Source: CAHJXF01 sp038254545 (GTDB lineage: Bacteria > Pseudomonadota > Gammaproteobacteria > Burkholderiales > Burkholderiaceae_D). From it: 13,716 nt of DNA. Shown piece by piece: positions 6,130 to 13,349 of the stretch. The notes under the pieces were generated by a model. It had not been told where the DNA came from, did not search any database, and worked only from the letters and a program-made list of their open reading frames with translations. The DNA lies in contig JBBSGB010000064.1 in assembly GCA_038254545.1 (NCBI GenBank), positions 1 to 13,716 on the forward strand, in the 5' to 3' direction. Position 1 is the stretch's first letter. Every line of letters starts with the position of its first letter. The position numbers were made by a program, and so were the translations under genes.

Positions 6130-9100
6130 ATGAATGAATCGCAACCCGACGCGGCACAACCGCAGTCGACCATCGACGTCACCCACGCGTCGAGCAGCAT
6201 CGAGTCCCTGCCTGTCCCGTCGAACACCCAGGTCGCCGACGTGCGCCTCGACTACCAACTCGCCGACAACCTCACCGCATTGAACGGTCAGGTGTTCCTG
6301 ACCGGCACGCAGGCGCTGGTGCGCCTGCCGCTGATGCAGCGCGCGCTCGATCGCGCGCGGGGACTGAACACCGCGGGCTATGTGAGTGGCTATCGCGGAT
6401 CGCCGCTGGGCGCGGTCGATCAGCAGATGTGGAAAGCCAAGAAGCTGCTCGAGCCCAACGACATCCGCTTTCTGCCGGCGATCAACGAGGAGCTCGCCGC
6501 GACCTCGGTGCTCGGCACCCAGCAGGTCGAGATGGATCCGGATCGCACCGTCGAAGGCGTGTTCGCGCTCTGGTACGGCAAGGGTCCGGGGGTCGATCGA
6601 GCGGGCGATGCCTTGAAGCACGGCAATGCCTATGGCTCGTCGCCGCACGGCGGCGTGCTGGTGGTGGCGGGCGACGATCACGGCTGCATGTCGTCGTCGA
6701 TGCCGCACCAGAGCGACCTCGCGCTGCAGGCGTGGAGCATGCCGGTGCTAAACCCCTGCAACGTCGCCGAGGTGCTCGAGTTCGGACTGTACGGCTGGGC
6801 GCTGTCGCGCTACTCGGGAAACTGGGTGGGACTGAAAGCGATCTCGGAGACCATCGAGAGCGGATCGACTGTCGATCTCGATCGCCTCATCACGCGTTTC
6901 GATCCGCCGCTCGATCACGTCATGCCCGCCGGTGGTCTGCACTATCGCTGGCCCGACCTGCCCAGCCTCGTGATCGAAGAACGCCTGATGCACAAGCTCG
7001 ACGCGGTGCGCGCGTTTGCGAGGAGCGCGAGCATCGACAAGTCCGTCGTCGCCGCGCCGGATGCCGACATCGGCATCGTCACCTGCGGCAAGGCGCATCT
7101 CGATCTGCTCGAAGCGTTTCGGCGCCTTGACCTTACGTTGGAGGACCTCGAACACGCCGGCATACGCATTTATAAGATCGGTCTTAGCTTTCCGATCGAG
7201 CCCGAGCGCATGCGCGCTTTCGCGAAGGGTCTTGAGCACATCCTCGTCATCGAAGAGAAAGCGCCGCTGGTTGAGCGCCAGATCAAGGAGCTGTTCTACA
7301 ACGAAGATTCAAGCACGCGACCGCTGGTGCTCGGCAAGACCGACGCGTCGGGTGCACCGCTTCTCTCGGCCATCGGTGAGCTGCGCCCGTCGCGCGTGAT
7401 GCCGGTCGTGGCCGAGTGGCTCGCGCACCATCGGCCGGCACTCGATCGACGCGCGCGCGTGATCGACTTTCTTGCACCGTCGCTGTTGTCGAACGTTGGC
7501 GACGCCGTGAAGCGTGTTCCCTACTTTTGCTCGGGCTGCCCGCACAACTCCTCGACCAAGGTGCCTGAAGGCTCGCACGCGCAGGCGGGCATCGGCTGCC
7601 ACTTCATGGCGTCGTGGATGCCCGAGCGGCCCACCACGGGCCTGATCCAGATGGGCGGTGAGGGCGTCGACTGGGTCGCGCACTCGATGTTCACCACCAC
7701 GCCCCACGTCTTCCAGAATCTGGGCGACGGCACCTATTACCACTCGGGCTATCTCGCGGTGCGCCAGGCGATCGCGGCCAACACCAACGTCACGTACAAG
7801 ATCCTCTTCAACGACGCGGTCGCAATGACCGGCGGGCAACCGGTCGATGGCCAGATCAGCGTGCTCGCGATCGCGCGCCAGGTCGATTCGGAAGGCGCGA
7901 AGCGCGTGGTCGTGGTCAGCGACGAGCCCGAGAAGCACGATGCGGATCGCTCGCGCTTTCCCAAGGGCACGACCTTTCATCACCGCTCCGAACTCGATCG
8001 CGTGCAGCGCGATTTGCGCGAGATCGAAGGTGTGACGGTGCTGATCTACGACCAGACCTGCGCGGCCGAGAAGCGACGGCGTCGCAAGAAGCACGAGTAC
8101 CCCGACCCGCCGCGCCGCGTGTTCATCAACGCCGCGGTGTGCGAAGGCTGTGGCGACTGCGGCGAGCAATCGAACTGCCTGTCGATCGTGCCGGTCGAGA
8201 CCGCGTTCGGGCGCAAGCGGATGATCGAACAGCCGTCGTGCAACAAGGATTATTCGTGCGTGAGCGGTTTCTGCCCGAGCTTCGTATCGGTGCACGGCGG
8301 TCGTGTGCGCAAGTGGGATGGCGGGCGCGCGAGCGAGAGCGGCGATCCGACCAATTCTCTCGAACGCGACAGCGGCGAGAGCCGCTTGCCGGTGGGCGCC
8401 GATCCACCGGCGTCGCATGCAGGCCATGCGGCGAGTGTGTTCGAGCGCCTGCACGAGCTCGTCGATGCGTTGCCGACGCCCGCCGTCCATGTGTGGGATG
8501 CGCCCTACGACCTGCTCGTCGCCGGCGTCGGAGGCACCGGAGTGGTCACGGTCGGTGCGCTGATCGCGATGGCCGCGAACCTCGAAGGCAAGAGCGCGTC
8601 GGTGCTCGACTTCATGGGCTTCGCGCAGAAGGGTGGCATGGTGTTGTCATACGTGCGCGTGGCCGACATCGCGTCGCGGCTGAACCAGGTGCGCATCGAC
8701 ACGCAACAGGCCGACGCGATCCTCGCGTGCGACATGGTGGTGGGCTCCAGCAACGATGCGTTGCAGACGGCCAAGCACGGGCGCACGCGCATCCTGGTGA
8801 ACACGCACGAGATCCACACCGCGAGCTTCGTGCACAACCCGGACGCAGACCTGCACGGCGAGGCGCTGCTTGCGAAGATGCGCTACGCGGTGGGTGACGA
8901 ACTCGTGACGTCGTGCGATGCGCAGCGCCTCTCGCAGCAACTGCTGGGCTACACCATCGGCGCGAACATCTGCATGATGGGCTTCGCGTGGCAGTTGGGG
9001 CTCGTGCCGCTCAGCCTCGCATCGCTGTCGCGCGCGATCGAATTGAACGGCATCGCGATCGAGATGAATCGCTCGGCGTTCGCGCTCGGTCGGCTTGCTG

Positions 9101-9915
9101 CGTCCGACGCGGCGGCGGTCGATGCGCTGCTTGAGCCTGTCGCCCCGCCATCGACCGAACCGGATACCGCGAACGATCTCGATGCAATCGTCGCGCAGCG
9201 TGAGGCGTTCCTCACCGCCTTCCAGAATGCCGCGTACGCCCGACGCTATCGCGCATTGGTCGATCGCGTGCGCTCGGCCGAGGCTGCAACCGAGCACGCG
9301 ATCGCGACCGATAGCACGGATCTGCCCATCACGCGCGCCGTCGTACGCAACTTCGCGAAGCTGATGTCCTACAAGGACGAGTACGAGGTCGCGCGCCTGT
9401 TCACCGACGGCTCGTTCAAGCGCCAGCTCGATGCGCAATTCGACGGCAACTACCGTCTCGAATTCCATATGGCCCCGCCGCTCTTGTCCAAGCCCGGCCC
9501 GCACGGCGAGCCTGCGAAGAAGATGCGCTTCGGTGCCTGGATGATGCCGGTCCTGCGAATACTTGCCAAAGGCAAGCATCTGCGCGGAACCGCGTTCGAC
9601 CCCTTCGGCTATCTGCTGGATCGTCGCATCGAACGCGAACTGCTCGAGGACTACGAACGAACCATCGCGTCACTATTGCCCAGGCTTTCGCCGGACACTT
9701 CGACGACGATTGCGAGCATCGCGGCGTTGCCCGAGCGTATCCGCGGATATGGCCACGTCAAGCTCGCGAGCCTGCGCGTCGCTAAGGATCGTGAGCGCGA
9801 ATTGCTGGCGGCGTTGGGCATCCCGTTCGAGACCGGCAACGCGGTCAAGCGTGCGTTGAGCGAGGCGAAGCCGGCATCGAAGCTCTCGGCCATTCCGGTG
9901 GTGGTCAGCCGCTGA
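6130..9915 (+). CDS. Fused indolepyruvate ferredoxin oxidoreductase (IorA-IorB type)
   Basis: This 1261-residue cytoplasmic enzyme should decarboxylate an aryl- or branched-chain 2-oxoacid, such as indolepyruvate, to the acyl-CoA and pass electrons to ferredoxin. It combines IorA- and IorB-like parts. The N-terminal pyrimidine-type domain has YVSGYRGSPLG (84-94) and INEELAAT (118-125). The thiamine diphosphate domain has CSGCPHNSS (from 467), GDG (532-534) and ND (561-562). An iron-sulfur segment carries C671, C674, C677, C683, C704, C710 and C715. After a low-complexity linker (about 728-768), the IorB-like domain starts at 794 with DLLVAGVGGTGVVT. A DUF6537-type region follows from about 1074. 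The start at 6130 has GAAGGA (6118-6123) six bases upstream; a coupled start at 6037 would add 31 residues. No ferredoxin or aminotransferase gene is adjacent, so it must use a partner encoded elsewhere. Confidence 0.93.
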   Translation: MNESQPDAAQPQSTIDVTHASSSIESLPVPSNTQVADVRLDYQLADNLTALNGQVFLTGTQALVRLPLMQRALDRARGLNTAGYVSGYRGSPLGAVDQQMWKAKKLLEPNDIRFLPAINEELAATSVLGTQQVEMDPDRTVEGVFALWYGKGPGVDRAGDALKHGNAYGSSPHGGVLVVAGDDHGCMSSSMPHQSDLALQAWSMPVLNPCNVAEVLEFGLYGWALSRYSGNWVGLKAISETIESGSTVDLDRLITRFDPPLDHVMPAGGLHYRWPDLPSLVIEERLMHKLDAVRAFARSASIDKSVVAAPDADIGIVTCGKAHLDLLEAFRRLDLTLEDLEHAGIRIYKIGLSFPIEPERMRAFAKGLEHILVIEEKAPLVERQIKELFYNEDSSTRPLVLGKTDASGAPLLSAIGELRPSRVMPVVAEWLAHHRPALDRRARVIDFLAPSLLSNVGDAVKRVPYFCSGCPHNSSTKVPEGSHAQAGIGCHFMASWMPERPTTGLIQMGGEGVDWVAHSMFTTTPHVFQNLGDGTYYHSGYLAVRQAIAANTNVTYKILFNDAVAMTGGQPVDGQISVLAIARQVDSEGAKRVVVVSDEPEKHDADRSRFPKGTTFHHRSELDRVQRDLREIEGVTVLIYDQTCAAEKRRRRKKHEYPDPPRRVFINAAVCEGCGDCGEQSNCLSIVPVETAFGRKRMIEQPSCNKDYSCVSGFCPSFVSVHGGRVRKWDGGRASESGDPTNSLERDSGESRLPVGADPPASHAGHAASVFERLHELVDALPTPAVHVWDAPYDLLVAGVGGTGVVTVGALIAMAANLEGKSASVLDFMGFAQKGGMVLSYVRVADIASRLNQVRIDTQQADAILACDMVVGSSNDALQTAKHGRTRILVNTHEIHTASFVHNPDADLHGEALLAKMRYAVGDELVTSCDAQRLSQQLLGYTIGANICMMGFAWQLGLVPLSLASLSRAIELNGIAIEMNRSAFALGRLAASDAAAVDALLEPVAPPSTEPDTANDLDAIVAQREAFLTAFQNAAYARRYRALVDRVRSAEAATEHAIATDSTDLPITRAVVRNFAKLMSYKDEYEVARLFTDGSFKRQLDAQFDGNYRLEFHMAPPLLSKPGPHGEPAKKMRFGAWMMPVLRILAKGKHLRGTAFDPFGYLLDRRIERELLEDYERTIASLLPRLSPDTSTTIASIAALPERIRGYGHVKLASLRVAKDRERELLAALGIPFETGNAVKRALSEAKPASKLSAIPVVVSR

Positions 9916-10003
9916 TCCACTCGCGCATGCGCGCGGCAGAGACCCGGTTCGGTGAGGAATCAGCCATGATCCGGGAGCGGCGGCGGCGATCGTCAGCCGC
10001 TGA
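9904..10003. repeat. 12-bp direct repeat and 12-bp palindrome in the convergent gap
   Basis: GTCAGCCGCTGA occurs at 9904-9915, ending on the oxidoreductase stop codon, and again exactly at 9992-10003. Between them CGCGCATGCGCG (9922-9933) is a perfect palindrome. No T-run follows it, so it is not a typical terminator. This 99-base gap lies between the oxidoreductase and the convergent toxin gene and shows nothing else. Confidence 0.5.
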
Positions 10004-10014
10004 ACACTCTCAAC

Positions 10015-10332
10015 TCAGTGGAAGTCCTCTTCGAGCTGATGGCGCACTGCCGACACCACCACCTCCGCGTCGTTGACGATCTCGAACAGTGCAACATAGC
10101 CGGCGTGTCCGAACGGGATGACGAGCTCGCGCAGGAACGGACTCTGGCCGACTTTGCGGCAGGTGAAGGGCGAGGTCTTGAGGGTCGCGACGCCCGCACG
10201 GATTGCCAGAAGCGCCTGCTCGGCCAGCTCCAGATCTTCACCTGCTCTTGCAAGCTCTCGCTCGAGGACGAAATCGAACAGTCGATTCAGGTCGGCTTCG
10301 GCCGCACGAGTCAGGCGGACCCGAAAGCTCAC
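10015..10332 (-). CDS. RelE/ParE-family toxin
   Basis: This 105-residue protein resembles ParE-type toxins of type II toxin-antitoxin systems, which are small basic proteins acting either on DNA gyrase (ParE) or on ribosome-bound mRNA (RelE). The N-terminus FRVRLTRAAEADLNRLFDFV (3-22) gives the usual first strand and helix. The C-terminal half has the family pattern RELVIPFGHAGYVALFEI (68-85) and VVVSAVRHQLEEDF (91-104). It looks full length and intact. The start is GTG and overlaps the antitoxin stop in GTGA (10332-10329), a coupling arrangement usual for antitoxin-first operons. The ParE assignment is favoured over RelE because of the VRHQLEEDF ending, but the target is not proven by sequence. 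Confidence 0.9.
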   Translation of the reverse strand: MSFRVRLTRAAEADLNRLFDFVLERELARAGEDLELAEQALLAIRAGVATLKTSPFTCRKVGQSPFLRELVIPFGHAGYVALFEIVNDAEVVVSAVRHQLEEDFH

Positions 10333-10610
10333 CGCCGGGTCGCCGGCTTTCGTAAACGGGCCGCGTTCAACTTGCGTTGCAGGCCTTCCACGACGGCATC
10401 AGCGTCAGCATAGTCTCCCTTGCGACGGGCGTCCTTGAGCGAGCGCAGGCCCCTGGCAATGAACTCCGCCTGGTTGCGTCGGCGCACCACGGCCGTTCGG
10501 ACCGACGCCTCGACGAACTCGGACACCGTTTCGCCTTCCTCCAGCAATGACTCGACTTCGGCGCGCAGCTCAGGCTCGACCCGGACGGAAGGGATGGTGG
10601 CGGTTTTCAT
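10329..10610 (-). CDS. Antitoxin partner of the ParE-like toxin (ribbon-helix-helix type)
   Basis: This 93-residue protein precedes and overlaps the toxin gene, as antitoxins normally do. The N-terminus TIPSVRVEPELRAEVESLL (5-23) followed by EGETVSEFVEASVRTAVVRR (25-44) reads as a short strand and two helices, the DNA-binding ribbon-helix-helix fold of YlcI/YnfO- or ParD-like antitoxins. The C-terminal half is charged and helical with ADAVVEGLQRKL (70-81), the kind of tail that wraps the toxin. It likely neutralises the toxin and represses its own promoter. ATG at 10610 is chosen because the domain begins there. It has no ribosome binding site, but a TACAAT box lies seven bases upstream, so the message may be leaderless. 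An in-frame ATG ten codons upstream would lie across that box. Confidence 0.87.
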   Translation of the reverse strand: MKTATIPSVRVEPELRAEVESLLEEGETVSEFVEASVRTAVVRRRNQAEFIARGLRSLKDARRKGDYADADAVVEGLQRKLNAARLRKPATRR

Positions 10611-10617
10611 GCGTGCG

Positions 10618-10623
10618 ATTGTA
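10618..10623 (-). promoter_or_regulatory. -10 box of the toxin-antitoxin operon
   Basis: On the minus strand TACAAT (5 of 6 to TATAAT) ends seven bases before the antitoxin ATG, which predicts transcription starting at about the A of that codon. Upstream sequence is locally AT-rich (GATTTATGCAACGCAAATGCA, 10625-10645) and contains TGCA-N7-TGCA, a possible but weak operator. No clear -35 is seen, as is common for autorepressed promoters. Confidence 0.45.
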
Positions 10624-10698
10624 GTGCATTTGCGTTGCATAAATCGAATCGAATCGCCGATGGCTGCTGAGGCACATGTCCCGATCGTGCTCTTCCTG

Positions 10699-12360
10699 TC
10701 ACGACGCGCCCGCCAGCAATTCACGGGCGTGTTTGCGCGTGGTGGACGTGATCGCAACCCCTCCGAGCATGCGGGCTACCTCATCGATGCGCGTCGTACC
10801 GTCGAGCTTCTCGATGCGCGTCAGCGCGAACTCATCGTCGGTTTCCTTGCGCACCGCGAAGTGATCGTTGCCGAGCGCGGCGACTTGCGGCAAGTGAGTG
10901 ACGCACAACACTTGACGGGTCTCGCCCAGTCTTCGCAATAGTCGGCCGACGACTTCGGCTACTGCACCGCCGATGCCGCTGTCGACCTCGTCGAAAATCA
11001 GCGTCGGAACGGTGGTCGCGACGCTGGCGATCACCGAGATCGCGAGGCTGATGCGCGCCAGTTCGCCACCCGATGCGACTTTCGCCAGCGCACGCGGTGT
11101 CGAGCCGGGATGTGCGGCGACGCGAAATTCGACGTCTTCCAAGCCGTGCGCGGTTGGCTCGCTGGCGGGCAACGCGATCTCGAAGCGGCCGCCGGTCATG
11201 TTGAGCGATTGCATCGCCTCGGTGATGGCATCGGCGAGTTGTTTGGCGGCGATGGCGCGACGTGACGACAAGACACCCGCGCTGTTTCGATAGCGCGCGG
11301 CGGCCGCGGCTTCATGCGCCCGCAAGGCGTCGATGTCGCTCGCGCCTTCGAGCGCGGCGAGGCGGGTCTTCTTGGCTTCGAGTTCGCCCGGCATCTCTTC
11401 GGGCGCGATGCGGAACTTGCGGCTCATCGTATGGATCGCGTCGATACGCGCTTCGACATCGACGAGGCGCGCGGGATCGAGTTCAACGCGCGACAGATAG
11501 TCATTCAGCATCCGCGCCGCTTCGCTGATCTCGATGCGCGCGGGCTCGAGCACTTCCAGCACCGGCTTGAGCAGCGGATCGATCGCGGCGAGCTGGTCGA
11601 GCCTGTGGATAATGGTCGACAGTTGCGACGCGATCGCGCCATCGGCTTCCGACAGCGCATCGACCGAGGTCTGCGCACCTTCGATCAGGCTGGCCGCGTG
11701 CGCGAGACGTCGGTGCTCGTCGCCGATCGCTTCCCATTCGCCCGGCTTGATCGCGAGTCGTTCGAGTTCATCGACCTGCCACGCGAGTTGCTCGCGTTCG
11801 AGCTCGACCGCGCGCGCATCGGTCTCGAAGCGCGTGACCTGCGCACTCAGGTCGCGCCACTCGCGCCAGGCATCCGCGACCTCCGCCGCCTGCGTGGTGA
11901 GATGCGCCTGGCTGTCGAGCATCGCGCGTTGCGCGCCGCTACGCAGCAGCAGTTGATGCGCGTGCTGCCCGTGAATATCGACGAGGTGGTCGCCGAGCTC
12001 GCGCAGTTGCGCGAGCGTCGCGGGCGAGCCGTTGATCCACGCCTTCGAGCGTCCGCTCGCATCGATCGTGCGTCGAAGCAGGGCGCGGCCGTCGTCGGCC
12101 AACTCGTTTTCCTGCAACCAGGTTTCGGCTGCGGAGTCGGCCGCGGGGCCGGTCGTGAACTCGGCGCTGAGGTCGGCGCGTGGCCGTCCCTCGCGCACCA
12201 CGCCCGCATCGCCGCGCTCGCCCAGCACCAGCGCGAGGGCATCGATCAGGATCGACTTGCCCGCGCCGGTTTCACCGGAGAAGACCGTGAAGCCTGCCTC
12301 GAACTCGAGCTCGAGCGTATCGACGATGACGAAGTCGCGGATCGAAAGCGTGTGGAGCAT
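10699..12360 (-). CDS. recN: DNA repair protein RecN
   Basis: RecN is a cytoplasmic SMC-like ATPase that acts in double-strand break repair by recombination. This copy has 553 residues, the normal family length. The Walker A motif GETGAGKS lies at 29-36, the ABC signature ASGGELAR at 429-436 and the Walker B IFDE with D457 and E458, followed by DSGIGG. The middle (about 150-360) is rich in helix-forming residues and forms the coiled-coil arms. ATG at 12360 gives the standard N-terminus MLHTLSIRDFVIV; the longer frame starts at a TTG that overlaps nadK and adds unrelated sequence. It lies 38 bases after the nadK stop and is probably co-transcribed with it. No SOS box of the CTGT-N8-ACAG type was seen just upstream of recN or nadK. 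Confidence 0.97.
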   Translation of the reverse strand: MLHTLSIRDFVIVDTLELEFEAGFTVFSGETGAGKSILIDALALVLGERGDAGVVREGRPRADLSAEFTTGPAADSAAETWLQENELADDGRALLRRTIDASGRSKAWINGSPATLAQLRELGDHLVDIHGQHAHQLLLRSGAQRAMLDSQAHLTTQAAEVADAWREWRDLSAQVTRFETDARAVELEREQLAWQVDELERLAIKPGEWEAIGDEHRRLAHAASLIEGAQTSVDALSEADGAIASQLSTIIHRLDQLAAIDPLLKPVLEVLEPARIEISEAARMLNDYLSRVELDPARLVDVEARIDAIHTMSRKFRIAPEEMPGELEAKKTRLAALEGASDIDALRAHEAAAAARYRNSAGVLSSRRAIAAKQLADAITEAMQSLNMTGGRFEIALPASEPTAHGLEDVEFRVAAHPGSTPRALAKVASGGELARISLAISVIASVATTVPTLIFDEVDSGIGGAVAEVVGRLLRRLGETRQVLCVTHLPQVAALGNDHFAVRKETDDEFALTRIEKLDGTTRIDEVARMLGGVAITSTTRKHARELLAGAS

Positions 12361-12398
12361 TGCCGTTGGCATTGCAGAAGAGGGGGACTGCGCAGGCA

Positions 12399-13313
12399 TC
12401 AAGCGCGAGAACCCTGCTTCATGTGTACCGCAAACGGCGGCTCGTTCCAATGAAGCTTTTGGCGGAGCGTCGCGAAGTAGCTGTAGCCCACCGGGTGCAG
12501 GAAGCGGATCGTCATCGGGGCACGCTCGATCGCGATGCGATCGCCCAGTTGCAGCGCGGTGAACGACTGCATGTCGAAATTGGCACTCACCTCACGACCG
12601 CCCGTGACCGTGATGTCGATCTTGCACGCGTCGGGCAACGCGATCGGGCGGTTAGACAATGTGTGCGGCGCGATCGGCACCATCAGGAAACCGCGCAATC
12701 CCGGATGCATGATCGGCCCGTTGGCCGACAGCGCGTACGCGGTGGAGCCGGTGGGGGTCGCGACGATCAGGCCGTCGGAGCGCTGGCTGTACATGAAGTG
12801 TCCATCGACATCGACCGTCAGTTCGACCATGCCCGAGAGGGCGCCGCGCGAGACCACGTTGTCGTTGCGCGCGAGCGCCGCGAAGATCTCGGCGGGCTGG
12901 CCGTTCTTGTCGGTGCGATGGACGCGTCCGGACAAGAGCGTACGTTCCTCGACCTCGTAATGACCCGCGAGCATGTCGTTGAGCACGCCCACCATCACGT
13001 CGCGCGAGATGTCGGTCATGAAACCGAGCCGACCCTGGTTGATCCCCACCAGCGGCACGTTATACGGCGCGAGCTGACGCGCGATGCCGAGCATGGTGCC
13101 GTCGCCGCCGACCACGATCGCGGCATCGGCCTGCTGACCGAGCTCTTCGGTCGAGAGCGCGGGATAGTCCTTGAGCGCGCAGATGTTGGCCGTGTCCTGG
13201 TCGACCACGACGCGATGCCCGGCGGCGCTGACGATGTTGGCGATCTCTACGAGCGAGTCGGCTATGCCTTCGGCCTGATATTTTCCGACGATGGCGATGG
13301 TCAGGGACGGCAT
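12399..13313 (-). CDS. nadK: NAD kinase
   Basis: NAD kinase phosphorylates the 2'-hydroxyl of the adenosine ribose of NAD with ATP to make NADP in the cytoplasm. The protein has 304 residues, near the usual 290-300. Key motifs are GGDGT (69-73) with the catalytic aspartate D71, the ND pair N150-D151, and ATPTGSTAYALSANGP (185-200) in the NAD-binding domain. NQGRLGF (92-98) is also typical. The start ATG at 13313 has no Shine-Dalgarno, but CATAAT lies six bases upstream on the same strand, so a leaderless message is likely. Only 26 bases separate it from the divergent hrcA start. recN follows on the same strand, an arrangement common in Burkholderiales. Confidence 0.97.
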   Translation of the reverse strand: MPSLTIAIVGKYQAEGIADSLVEIANIVSAAGHRVVVDQDTANICALKDYPALSTEELGQQADAAIVVGGDGTMLGIARQLAPYNVPLVGINQGRLGFMTDISRDVMVGVLNDMLAGHYEVEERTLLSGRVHRTDKNGQPAEIFAALARNDNVVSRGALSGMVELTVDVDGHFMYSQRSDGLIVATPTGSTAYALSANGPIMHPGLRGFLMVPIAPHTLSNRPIALPDACKIDITVTGGREVSANFDMQSFTALQLGDRIAIERAPMTIRFLHPVGYSYFATLRQKLHWNEPPFAVHMKQGSRA

Positions 13314-13319
13314 GGGCGG

Positions 13320-13349
13320 ATTATGCAGGAGGCGGCGTCATGGAATCAG
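13320..13349 (-). promoter_or_regulatory. Candidate nadK promoter overlapping the hrcA start
   Basis: On the minus strand CTGATT (13349-13344, 3 of 6 to TTGACA) is followed after 18 bases by CATAAT (13325-13320, 5 of 6 to TATAAT). Transcription would start at about the nadK ATG. The -35 part lies inside the first codons of hrcA, so the nadK promoter would overlap hrcA coding sequence. Confidence 0.42.

Noticed and set aside
7309..8490. Long antisense frames within the oxidoreductase (also 8647-9579).
   Set aside because: Histidine/arginine-rich shadows without motifs, lying opposite a continuous conserved protein.
13314..13339. A CIRCE operator (TTAGCACTC-N9-GAGTGCTAA) for HrcA autoregulation.
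   Set aside because: The short gap has no such inverted repeat, and none was seen in nearby nadK sequence.
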